64,000 nucleotides of DNA from Kribbella sp. NBC_00382 (GTDB lineage Bacteria; Actinomycetota; Actinomycetes; Propionibacteriales; Kribbellaceae), in the NCBI RefSeq assembly GCF_036067295.1, contig NZ_CP107954.1, positions 5,084,001-5,148,000 of the forward strand. The letters run 5' to 3'. A program made the translations under genes and the position numbers. Positions 51,519 through 59,244 of this stretch are shown piece by piece. The notes beneath the pieces were generated by a model, which was not told the origin of the DNA, did no database searches, and saw only the letters and a program-made list of their open reading frames with translations. Positions within the stretch are counted from its first letter, which is position 1. Each line of letters begins with the position of its first letter.

Positions 51519-52382
51519 CTAGCTGTTGGCGGTGATCGCCGTGGTCAGCGCGTCGACGGACGCGGCCGTCGCAGCGAAGGTCAACGGCGGCTCCGGATTC
51601 CACGGCAAGACCTGACCACCGCGGACAGCCGGCACCTCCGCCCACGCCGGGATGTCAGCCAGCTGATCATCGCCGAGCGAGTTAGGCCGCTGGTCGTACA
51701 ACAAGATGTCGGCCGGATGACTAGCGGCAAGTTCGGTCCACTTCACCACCTCCCACCCGCCCTTCGCCGGAGTCGGCGTGAACGGCAGCCCCGCATCAGC
51801 CAACATCCGTAGCGCCGGCCAGTACGCCGGGTTGGCCACGTACGCGTCCGTCGGAGTACCACCAGAAAGAGCAGTCACCCGTACGCCGGGCCGCCCGCCA
51901 ACGGCAGCGCTCAACCGACCAAGCGCCTCGGTCAGTACCGCCTCATCGTCCGCAACATCCGAGCCCGTCAACGCCTGCGCCAGCTGACGAAACCGTCCGA
52001 TGATCGTCCCGAGCCCCGGCTCACCGGCGATCCGGATCAGCGCAATCGGCGCGAGCTCACCAAGCTTGGCCGCGACGCCTTCCGACAGCCCATAAACCTC
52101 ACCCCCATAACTCACCCCGACCAGCAGATCAGGCTGCAGCGTCGCGATCAGCTCGTCGTCGACAGCATCGCCAGACCCGACGCAAGGCACATCCAGCCCC
52201 GCCAACGCAGGCTGCGCACCCGAATCGGCGTGATGCTGCGACCCGAAGTACCCGACAACAGAAACCCCGAGCCCGACCAGCGTCTGGGCCGCCTGCGCAT
52301 AGGCCAACACCCGCGTCGGCCGCTCGGCTGCCACGACCCGATCTCCACGATCATCCTCGAACGACCAGCCATCGGACCCCAT
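51519..52382 (-). CDS. Periplasmic-binding-protein-like protein without a signal peptide
   Basis: A 287-residue protein of the BtuF/FepB fold (type III solute-binding): RPTRVLAYAQAAQTLVGLGVSVVGYFG, LQPDLLVGVSYGG, YVANPAYWPALRMLADAGL and AWAEVPAVRGGQVLPW are typical of iron-siderophore or cobalamin binders. The start ATG is preceded by GGGGA and there is no room for a signal peptide or lipobox, so it appears cytoplasmic. No permease or ATPase gene is nearby. It could be a cytosolic metal-chelate-binding protein, or exported by a route not visible here. Confidence 0.8.
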   Translation of the reverse strand: MGSDGWSFEDDRGDRVVAAERPTRVLAYAQAAQTLVGLGVSVVGYFGSQHHADSGAQPALAGLDVPCVGSGDAVDDELIATLQPDLLVGVSYGGEVYGLSEGVAAKLGELAPIALIRIAGEPGLGTIIGRFRQLAQALTGSDVADDEAVLTEALGRLSAAVGGRPGVRVTALSGGTPTDAYVANPAYWPALRMLADAGLPFTPTPAKGGWEVVKWTELAASHPADILLYDQRPNSLGDDQLADIPAWAEVPAVRGGQVLPWNPEPPLTFAATAASVDALTTAITANS

Positions 52383-52468
52383 GCTGTCCCCAATCTAGGT
52401 GTGCCGAACACCCATCATGCCCGCCGCGCACCATCCCCGCCGTGCCACGCCGACGCCCGCCCGATGGT

Positions 52469-53791
52469 TCAGGAGTCCCAGATCGGGCCCAGGGCTGGGA
52501 TCCCGAGCCGCTCCATGCCGTGGACGACGGACCAGGTGACCTTCTTGTTGGACACGCAGATCACCGCCTCCGCACCAGACGACCGGTACTCCGAATACGC
52601 CAACCTCACCATGTCCGGCTTCCCGTAGGCGTCGGTGTCCCAGATGAGCGTGTCCGGCTGAGCCGCGAGAATCTCGTCAACCAGCGCCTGCCCGTAAGTC
52701 TTCACCGGATCGCGTGTCACCCACACCAACTTGTGGGGGACCCGAGCCGCCAAAACATGCGCCAGCACCGGCCCGATCCCACTACCCGTCACGACATACA
52801 CGACCCGCCGAAAAACCGTGCCGTAGTTGGCCATTCCCGCAGTGGCGACGCCGCGGACCCAGACATGCGACGGGGGATTGTCGATGAAATCTCCAGTCCA
52901 GTCGCCGGCCCGTGACACCGCCATCCGGAAGCCTGGGGCACCGGGCGTCGGGATGACCGCGAAGCTGTGCCACTGACGCAACGGATGCCGCGAGATCGAT
53001 CGCGTCGACCCAGCCATCGGCCGGCTACGGCCACTGCTCACCAGCGCGACATGCGACGACGGCCGGACGACGTCGATCGGGATCCGGCGCAGCAACATCC
53101 ATGGCACCAACGAGCTGACCGTCGTCAACGCGAGCACCCACACCGTCGGCGTACCGGCAACCGCTGTCACCAACGATGACGTGCCGCACCGCTCACTCAC
53201 GAGTAGTACCGCGCCAATCCAGAACAGCGACGACAACCCCCACCCGCCAAAACGGTGAACCCGCTCGAACAGGTCATGCCGCTTGGCCCGCATCGACGGC
53301 GGCGAGGTCATCACGATCGCCAGCAACAGGAGCGCCTGCATGTAGTACACGCATAGCAACCCCAACCCCACCTGCCCCGTCGCAACGACGGTCAGCGCGA
53401 GGAACCACAAGGTCCCGCAGACAGCGCCACCCACATGCAGCCCGCCCAGGTGATACCCCTTCGCCAACGCCCACCGCACCCGCAGCGGCCAGGACTTCGG
53501 CACCTTCATCACCAACTGGGACAGCAGATTCACGAAGAACTGCTGCCGCACCACGATGCCCAGCGCGAAGTTCACCTGCGCCACCAACGCCAGGTTCACC
53601 ACCGAGTGCCACCAGCCACCGCTCAGCCCCCAGCCGAACACCAGCACGTTCGACATCACCACGAACAACGTGAGCCGATGGCTCTGCATCATCCGCGGAT
53701 GCTTCAGCACCCGCCGCCCCACCGGAAGCGGCTCCGGTAGCTTCACATCCGGCAAATGGACAGGCGTCAGCGCCTCGAGTACCGCAGTCAT
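52469..53791 (-). CDS. TmpA-like membrane protein with ferredoxin-reductase-like domain
   Basis: A 440-residue protein. The N-terminal half has about five or six hydrophobic segments with histidines in HLGGLHVGG and FERVHRFGGW that could bind haem as in ferric reductase-like proteins. The C-terminal half (about 245-440) resembles a flavin reductase: HPLRQWHSFAVIPTP, then the nucleotide loop VYVVTGSGIGPVLAHVLA. The plan matches fungal TmpA and related proteins often tied to adenylating enzymes; no enzyme partner is adjacent. ATG 53791 follows GGGGGAA. A 10-bp inverted repeat stands about 43 bp upstream. Confidence 0.7.
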   Translation of the reverse strand: MTAVLEALTPVHLPDVKLPEPLPVGRRVLKHPRMMQSHRLTLFVVMSNVLVFGWGLSGGWWHSVVNLALVAQVNFALGIVVRQQFFVNLLSQLVMKVPKSWPLRVRWALAKGYHLGGLHVGGAVCGTLWFLALTVVATGQVGLGLLCVYYMQALLLLAIVMTSPPSMRAKRHDLFERVHRFGGWGLSSLFWIGAVLLVSERCGTSSLVTAVAGTPTVWVLALTTVSSLVPWMLLRRIPIDVVRPSSHVALVSSGRSRPMAGSTRSISRHPLRQWHSFAVIPTPGAPGFRMAVSRAGDWTGDFIDNPPSHVWVRGVATAGMANYGTVFRRVVYVVTGSGIGPVLAHVLAARVPHKLVWVTRDPVKTYGQALVDEILAAQPDTLIWDTDAYGKPDMVRLAYSEYRSSGAEAVICVSNKKVTWSVVHGMERLGIPALGPIWDS

Positions 53792-53833
53792 GAAATTCCC
53801 CCAGAATTTCCGAATCACCCCGAACGCCGAGAA

Positions 53834-53864
53834 CGTCTCAACCCGGCGGTTACTGGTTGAGACG
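53834..53864. promoter_or_regulatory. Inverted repeat upstream of the TmpA-like gene
   Basis: CGTCTCAACC (53834-53843) and GGTTGAGACG (53855-53864) are perfect 10-bp arms around an 11-base gap, 43 bp before the start of the leftward gene. A dimeric repressor site is likely; no regulator gene for it is adjacent. Confidence 0.5.
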
Positions 53865-53951
53865 CCTCGGCAGCCGATTCGGTTGATCCTGCTCCACAGG
53901 TGTTAAGCCATTCACCGGAGGAGACGGGCTACGGCTGGCCGGCCGGCCGCG

Positions 53952-54833
53952 TCAGTTCGTGGTCCAGGGGCGGAGTTTTTCTGGGTTGCGGACTGCCCAG
54001 ATGTGTTTGATCTTGTCGCCGTCCAGGTCGAAGGCGAGTACTGCGGCGGCGGCGCCTTCGTCGAGGACGACCAGGCCGGGCTGGCCGTTGACGGTGCGTT
54101 CCTCGATGGTCAGGCTGCCTCGGCGTTCGGCGAGGTCGACGAAGTACCGGGCGATGGTCTCGCCGCCTTCGACCGGGTAGAGGGCCGCGGTGGCCAGGCC
54201 GCCGCCGTCGCCGATCGAGACGGCCGCCGGGTCGAGCAGGCCGATGAGGGCCTGGATGTCCTTCGCTTCCCAGGCCTGCTTGAAGCTTCGGACGATCGCG
54301 GCGCGTTCGGCCTCGGGAGGTGGTGGGGTTTGCGAGGTGCGGAGGCGACGGCGGGCGGACGTCGCCAGTTGGCGGCAGGCTGCCGGCGTACGGCCGACGA
54401 TCTCGGCGACTTCCGGGAACGGGTAGCGGAACACGTCGTGCAGGATGAAGGCGACGCGTTCGGCCGGGGTCATCGATTCGAGGACGACCAGGAAGGCCAT
54501 GTTGACCGACTCGTCGAGGGTGACGCGGTCGGCGGGATCGGTCTCGGCCTGGTCAGGTACCGGCTCGGGGATCCACTCGCCGACGTAGCTCTCCCGGCGT
54601 ACCCGCGCTGAGCCGAGCAGGTCGAGGCAGATCCGGCTCGCCACGGTCGTCAGCCAGGCGGCCGGCGTCTCGATCGCGTCCTGCTTCTCCCGCGACATCG
54701 CGTACCAGCGCGCGTACGTCTCCTGTACTACGTCCTCCGCGTCCGCCAGCGAGCCGAGCAGCCGGTACGCGAGGTTGATCAGCTGCCGCCGCTCGCTCAT
54801 GATCACGCTCAGCTTCGGGTCGCCACCGGTCAC
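53952..54833 (-). CDS. ECF41-group RNA polymerase sigma factor with C-terminal SnoaL-like domain (SigJ-like)
   Basis: A 293-residue sigma factor. Region 2 (about 15-80: INLAYRLLGSLADAEDVVQETYARW) and region 4 (about 120-170: RVAFILHDVFRYPFPEVAEIVGR) are followed by a fused SnoaL/NTF2-like domain with the ECF41 hallmarks DGGG (about 207) and NPEKLR near the end. In ECF41 this extension regulates the sigma factor instead of a separate anti-sigma. The GTG start has GAGGAGG. Its own promoter seems to be ECF41-type, so it should be autoregulated. Confidence 0.93.
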   Translation of the reverse strand: MTGGDPKLSVIMSERRQLINLAYRLLGSLADAEDVVQETYARWYAMSREKQDAIETPAAWLTTVASRICLDLLGSARVRRESYVGEWIPEPVPDQAETDPADRVTLDESVNMAFLVVLESMTPAERVAFILHDVFRYPFPEVAEIVGRTPAACRQLATSARRRLRTSQTPPPPEAERAAIVRSFKQAWEAKDIQALIGLLDPAAVSIGDGGGLATAALYPVEGGETIARYFVDLAERRGSLTIEERTVNGQPGLVVLDEGAAAAVLAFDLDGDKIKHIWAVRNPEKLRPWTTN

Positions 54834-54868
54834 TGCCGCCTCCTCGGGTCGTCATCTCTCGGAGTACC

Positions 54869-54923
54869 GACGCAACAGCCTCCCGGATTGTGAGGTCCTC
54901 ACACCCCGGCCCGCTGCCTCGTC
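54869..54923. promoter_or_regulatory. Divergent ECF41-type promoters sharing a palindromic -35 block
   Basis: The 15-bp palindrome TGTGAGG-T-CCTCACA (54889-54903) supplies a CCTCACA -35 element to each strand. Rightward, a 16-base spacer leads to CGTC (54920-54923); leftward, a 16-base spacer leads to CGTC (54872 to 54869). The layout agrees with the ECF41 consensus as I recall it (TGTCACA-N16-CGTC). The two promoters would drive the sigma gene and the SnoaL-like gene. Confidence 0.75.
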
Positions 54924-54959
54924 GGGAGGCAGACGACAACAGACCGAGGGAGAGCACTC

Positions 54960-55439
54960 ATGACCGACCTTCAGGCTATCGCCGACCGGCTCGAGCTCCA
55001 GGCGTTGCAGGCCGACTTCACCGACGCCGCGATGAACCGCGACTGGGACGGCTTCGCGGCAGTCTTCGCATCGGACGGCGCCTGGCGGATGCCGCACGCC
55101 AAGATCGAGTTCACCAGCCGGGACGCCATCCGCGCCGGCGTCGAGCAACTCCGCAAGCACTGGGAATTCTTCGTCCAGACCATCCACCCCGGCGCCCTCA
55201 CCATCACCGGCGACACCGCCACCGGCCGCACCTACATCGAAGAGTTCGGCCGCCTCCAGGACGGCACCTCCCACCGCAACTACGCCCGGTACCACGACAC
55301 CTACCGCCGCACCCCCAACGGCTGGAAATTCACCGACCGCACCTACGAAATCCTCTACTACGAATCCACCCCGATCACCGGCACAGTCCCCAACACCACA
55401 ACCTTCTTCGACCTCCCCGAGAGCGCCAGGAACGAGTAA
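54960..55439 (+). CDS. SnoaL-like/NTF2-fold protein, likely ECF41 target
   Basis: A 159-residue SnoaL_4-type protein: ADRLELQALQADFTDAAMNRDWDGFAAVFASDGAWRMPH is the typical opening, followed by strands with GRTYIEEFGRLQDGTSHRNYARYHDTYRR. GAGGGAGAG precedes the ATG. It is divergent from the ECF41 sigma gene and has a matching promoter, and so is its probable main target. Proteins of this fold act as isomerases, dehydratases or binders; the histidine-rich strand hints at catalysis, but the reaction is unknown. Confidence 0.85.
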   Translation: MTDLQAIADRLELQALQADFTDAAMNRDWDGFAAVFASDGAWRMPHAKIEFTSRDAIRAGVEQLRKHWEFFVQTIHPGALTITGDTATGRTYIEEFGRLQDGTSHRNYARYHDTYRRTPNGWKFTDRTYEILYYESTPITGTVPNTTTFFDLPESARNE

Positions 55440-55841
55440 CCCGCCCGCGACCGTCCGACCTCGCCACGGCGACCCCGCCAGGGCGAGCCCACCCGACAGC
55501 GACTGCGACCCCTCTAGGCCGACCTCACCCGAGCAGCACCCAATCCGGCCAGGCTCCAACACTCCCGCCGAGCGTGCGGCACACCGATGGCCCACCACCA
55601 GCGCCGACCACAGGAGCGGCTGCGAAGCCCTGGCCACCGATGCCATCCACGGCACCCGCCGCGGAGCCCCTCGCCGCCAACGTCATCCACAGCACTTGCC
55701 GGGGGAGCCTGCGACGCGGACGCGACGAAGGAGCGGGCGGGCGGAGCTGGCGTGGGGTTCGACGGTCGCAGCCGAGTGGTGGGTGGGCGACTCGCAGGGT
55801 CTGCCGGGGGTTAGTTCATCGTTGTAATGTGGCGGGGATCG
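55440..55841. other. Gene-free stretch with an imperfect direct repeat
   Basis: About 400 bp between the SnoaL-like gene and the first Gfo/Idh/MocA gene hold no convincing coding frame. A 27/28-bp imperfect direct repeat built on CATCCAC-N-GCAC-N-GCCG-N-GGAGCC lies at 55642-55668 and 55682-55709. Base use is proline/alanine/glycine-like on the plus strand, perhaps the remnant of a decayed gene. Confidence 0.4.
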
Positions 55842-55857
55842 CGAAATCGATTTCGCT
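55842..55857. promoter_or_regulatory. LacI-type 16-bp palindromic operator
   Basis: GCGAAATCGATTTCGC is a perfect palindrome 11 bp before the first dehydrogenase start, directly upstream of its AGGAGGAG ribosome site. The central CG and overall form match LacI/GalR-family operators. No lacI-like gene is in the window. Confidence 0.65.
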
Positions 55858-55868
55858 AGGAGGAGCCG

Positions 55869-56867
55869 GTGGCTACGCCGCTCAAGGTTGCTGTTCTGGG
55901 GTTCTGGCACGTTCATGCGAAGGATTACGCCCGGCAGGCACAGGAACATCCTGGTACGGAGCTGGTCGCCGTCTGGGATGACGATCTCGAACTCGGGCAG
56001 GCGGGTGCGGATCAGTTCGGGGTGCCGTTGACCGACGATCTCGATGCCTTGCTGGCCCGCGATGACCTCGACGGGGTCATCATCACCACCTCGACCGACG
56101 TCCATCGCGACGTCATGGTCAAGGCGGCCAATGCCAGCAAACACATCTTCACCGAGAAGGTGCTCGCGCCGACCGTCGCGGAGGCTACCGAGATCATCGA
56201 GGCGGCCGATGCCAACAACGTGAAGCTCGTCGTCTCGTTGCCGCGGCTCGCGCACGGGTACACGCTGGCGATCAGCGAGGTGATCGCCAGCGGCGTCCTC
56301 GGTCGACTCACGTACGGCCGCGTCCGGCTGTCCCACGACGGCGCCATCCCGCGTGACGGCAACGAAGGCTGGTTGCCGCAGCGGTTCTTCGATCCGAAGG
56401 CCGCCATCGGGGGAGCGCTGACCGACCTCGGCTGCCACCCGGTCTACCTGCTGCAGCTGTTCCTCGGGGCCGACCCCGAGACCGTCAGCGCGACGTACCG
56501 GTCAGTGGCCGGGCGCGGGCTCGAGGACAACGCCGTCGTCACCGTCGGCTATGCCGATCAGAAGGTCGGCGTGATCGAGGCGGGGTTCGCCAGCCCGAAC
56601 CCGTTCACGATCGAGGTCTTCGGTACCGACGGCAGCCTCAGCTACACCGACGAAGGCAACGTACTCCGGGTAGCGGGCAACCAATTGCCCGTACCCGACC
56701 ACAACCCGGACCCGTTCGCCCAATGGGTCGACCACATCACCACCGGCACCCGAGCCGACGACAACCTCGCCCGCGCCGTCGAGCTGACCCGGCTGGTCGT
56801 CGCCGCCAACGAGGCCGCGGCCAAAGGCGTTTCTATCGCGTACGACGGGAAGGTGATCAACCGATGA
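55869..56867 (+). CDS. Gfo/Idh/MocA-family oxidoreductase
   Basis: A 332-residue NAD(P)-dependent dehydrogenase: the Rossmann start LKVAVLGFWHVHAKDYARQ, the substrate lysine loop TEKVLAPT (an EKP variant, about 98), and GGALTDLGCHPVYLLQL with the catalytic-type histidine (about 196). These enzymes oxidise or reduce sugars, inositols or amino sugars. GTG start after AGGAGGAG. The stop overlaps the next dehydrogenase gene (ATGA). A LacI-type operator upstream suggests control by a sugar. Confidence 0.9.
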   Translation: MATPLKVAVLGFWHVHAKDYARQAQEHPGTELVAVWDDDLELGQAGADQFGVPLTDDLDALLARDDLDGVIITTSTDVHRDVMVKAANASKHIFTEKVLAPTVAEATEIIEAADANNVKLVVSLPRLAHGYTLAISEVIASGVLGRLTYGRVRLSHDGAIPRDGNEGWLPQRFFDPKAAIGGALTDLGCHPVYLLQLFLGADPETVSATYRSVAGRGLEDNAVVTVGYADQKVGVIEAGFASPNPFTIEVFGTDGSLSYTDEGNVLRVAGNQLPVPDHNPDPFAQWVDHITTGTRADDNLARAVELTRLVVAANEAAAKGVSIAYDGKVINR

Positions 56868-57856
56868 CGCAGCTCAAGGTCGGACTCATCGGCGGTGGCG
56901 GGATCGCCTCCGCACACATCAAGGGCTATCGCGAGCACTCCGCCAAGATCGGCATCACCGCCGTCGCCGACGCAGTCGAGGAAACGGCCAAGGCCCGCGG
57001 CGAGGAGCTGGGCGCGACGCCGTACACCGACTACACCCAGATGCTCGCAGCAGAAGAACTCGACGCCGTCGACATCTGCCTTCCGCACCATCTGCACAGG
57101 GACGCGATCGTCGCCGCGGCCCAAGCAGGCAAGCACATCCTCTGCGAGAAGCCGCTCTGCCTCTCAGCGGGGGAAGCCGCCGACGTGCGCAAGGCGGTCA
57201 CCGAGAACAACGTCACGCTGATGTGCGCGCACAACCAGCTGTTCATGCCGGCCGTGGCGAAGGCGAAGGAGCTGCTCGACGCCGGAACGATCGGCACGGT
57301 CTACGAAGTACGGACCACGGACAGCTTCTACAACGACTTCGACCCGGCGAACATGGGCTGGCGGGCGAGCGCGAAGACGAGTGGCGGCGGCGAGCTGATC
57401 GACACCGGGTACCACCCGACGTACCTGATGTTGCACCTGGCCGGCGGCCTCCCGGTCGAGGCGACCGCGATGCTGTCGACGCACCGGCTGAAGTTCATGG
57501 AGGGCGAGGATTCGGCGCAGGTCCTCATCCGGTTCGACAACGGCGTCGTCGGGCAGATGGTGACCAGTTGGGCGTACCAGCCGGCGCCGAACACCGAGCG
57601 GTTCTCGGTGGTCGGCGAGCTGGGGTCGTTGCGCAGCGACGGCAACTCGGTCACCACCCAACTCCGGTCCGGTGAGACCGAGACGGTCGAGCTGGAGCCG
57701 GTCGACACCTTCGTCGCGGAGATCGGGCACTTCGCCGACTCGCTGCACGGAAAGACCCGTCCGATCCACACCGAGGAGGAGGGCATCGCCGTGCTCGGCA
57801 TCCTGCTCGCCGCCTACGAAGGATCCCGCTCGAAGACCATCGCCCCGATCGGCTGA
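56864..57856 (+). CDS. Gfo/Idh/MocA-family oxidoreductase
   Basis: A 330-residue paralogue-type partner of the preceding gene: VGLIGGGGIASAHIKGY (cofactor loop), CEKPLCLSAGEA (substrate lysine, about 92) and GGELIDTGYHPTYLMLHL with the expected histidine (about 185). Translational coupling to the first dehydrogenase suggests two successive redox steps on one sugar or polyol, as in inositol or scyllo-inosose routes. No isomerase, transporter or kinase gene accompanies them. Confidence 0.92.
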   Translation: MTQLKVGLIGGGGIASAHIKGYREHSAKIGITAVADAVEETAKARGEELGATPYTDYTQMLAAEELDAVDICLPHHLHRDAIVAAAQAGKHILCEKPLCLSAGEAADVRKAVTENNVTLMCAHNQLFMPAVAKAKELLDAGTIGTVYEVRTTDSFYNDFDPANMGWRASAKTSGGGELIDTGYHPTYLMLHLAGGLPVEATAMLSTHRLKFMEGEDSAQVLIRFDNGVVGQMVTSWAYQPAPNTERFSVVGELGSLRSDGNSVTTQLRSGETETVELEPVDTFVAEIGHFADSLHGKTRPIHTEEEGIAVLGILLAAYEGSRSKTIAPIG

Positions 57857-57877
57857 CACCGAGTCGATGGCGTCGAC

Positions 57878-58276
57878 TCAGATGAAGGCGATGGCGCTCA
57901 CCCCGAGGGTGATCCCCACCAGATAGGTGCCGAGGGCACCGATATCGCGGAGCGGACCGTGCGCGGCGAGGGTTTTCGCCGTCAGCATGCCGACGGCGTG
58001 CACGGTCCGTACCACGAGCGCCGCGATCGACAACGCGTCGACCCACCAGCTGTCGGACAGGGCCGAGCAGACCAGCAGCAGCACGATCATCGTCGGGATG
58101 TACTCCGCGGCGTTGCCGTGCGCCCGGACCGCGATGAGCAGCCGGTCGGCGGGGTCGGTCGAGGCCTGGGGTCCGCCGTTCTTGCCGCGGGTCACCCGCC
58201 ACCGGGTGACGTTCGCGCCGAGCAGGAACAGCAGTACACCCATCAGGGCGATGCAGACGATCGTGGTAGTGGTCAT
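57878..58276 (-). CDS. MAPEG-family membrane protein
   Basis: A 132-residue protein with four hydrophobic helices and the MAPEG signature RAHGNAAEYIPTMIVLLLV (about 51-69). MAPEG proteins include microsomal glutathione transferases that use glutathione on lipophilic electrophiles or peroxides. The gene is coupled by ATGA overlap to gshB, the glutathione synthase gene, which strongly supports a glutathione-dependent role. ATG 58276 also has AAGGAG. Confidence 0.88.
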   Translation of the reverse strand: MTTTTIVCIALMGVLLFLLGANVTRWRVTRGKNGGPQASTDPADRLLIAVRAHGNAAEYIPTMIVLLLVCSALSDSWWVDALSIAALVVRTVHAVGMLTAKTLAAHGPLRDIGALGTYLVGITLGVSAIAFI

Positions 58277-59244
58277 GCGAGTACTCCTTCGAGATGGCGG
58301 CTCGAGGTGGCGAGCCGGTTGACGATCGTGTGACTGAGTTGAGTGCCGAGCAGGGCGTCGGTCTTGTGCATGCCGCCGGGACACGTGACGTTGACCTCGA
58401 TCAGGCGGCCGCCGATCACGTCCAGGCCGGCGATGGCGATTCCGTGCTGGAGCAGGTGTGGGCGGAGTGCCGCGACGATCGCCCGGTCGGCGTCGTCGAT
58501 GTCGGCAGGCGCGACGGGCGGGCCGATCCGGAAGTCGTCGGCGCACGGCCTGCGGAGTACGGCGCCGACGATCTCGGCATCGAGCAGGAACAGCCGTTTG
58601 TTGCCGTGCTCAACGGCTGGGAGGTACTGCTGGGCGATCACCTGACGACGGCCGCCATGCGTGGCCGACTCCAGGAGCGAGGTGGCTGCGTGGTCGTTGC
58701 CGACCAGCCAGACATCGAGGCCGGCAAAACCGTCGACGGGCTTCACGACCGCAGTACCAACGGTCTCCAAGAACTCCCGCAGGCCGGTGACGTCGGCGCT
58801 GATGTACGTCGGTGGGCAGAGCTCGGGGAAGCGCAAAGCGATCAGCTTCTCGTGCACAGCCCGGATCCCGTCGGGGCGGTTGATCACCGGCGTACCGGCG
58901 AGGTCGAGCAGGTAGGTGGTGTGGAGGTAGCGCTCGTCGACGGGCGGGTCGATCCGGAGCTGCACCAGGTCGAAGGTGGCGACCTCGACGACAGCGACGG
59001 CGAGCTCGTCGTACCAGTGGGAATCGACGATCCAGCGGTGATCACCACCGGCCGGATGTCGCGGCCGGAGCCTGATCCGCTGAGCCCGTGCGTGAAGCTT
59101 GCCGTTGGCAACGATGAGGTCGGCGGGCTCGCAGCACCAGACGTCGAGGCCGAGGTCCTGGGTCGCGCTCATCAGGCCGATGGTGGCGTCGACGTCGGCC
59201 TGCAGGCCGTTGAGTGGGTCGGTGACGAAGAGGACGCTGTTCAT
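58273..59244 (-). CDS. gshB: Glutathione synthase
   Basis: A 323-residue ATP-grasp enzyme joining gamma-glutamylcysteine and glycine. It follows proteobacterial GshB in order: DPLNGLQADVDAT near the start, LRIDPPVDERYLHTTYLLDLA (about 96), VVKPVDGFAG (ATP lysine, about 168), IAQQYLPAVEHGNKRLFLLD and GLDVIGGRLIEVNVTCPGG (magnesium site, about 276). It overlaps gshA and the MAPEG gene by four bases each. Actinobacteria usually make mycothiol, so gshAB here suggests acquired or supplementary glutathione synthesis. Confidence 0.93.
   Translation of the reverse strand: MNSVLFVTDPLNGLQADVDATIGLMSATQDLGLDVWCCEPADLIVANGKLHARAQRIRLRPRHPAGGDHRWIVDSHWYDELAVAVVEVATFDLVQLRIDPPVDERYLHTTYLLDLAGTPVINRPDGIRAVHEKLIALRFPELCPPTYISADVTGLREFLETVGTAVVKPVDGFAGLDVWLVGNDHAATSLLESATHGGRRQVIAQQYLPAVEHGNKRLFLLDAEIVGAVLRRPCADDFRIGPPVAPADIDDADRAIVAALRPHLLQHGIAIAGLDVIGGRLIEVNVTCPGGMHKTDALLGTQLSHTIVNRLATSSRHLEGVLA

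Noticed and set aside
55440..55841. Proline/arginine-rich frames across the gene-free stretch
   Set aside because: No consistent start, ribosome site or recognisable domain; treated as non-coding.
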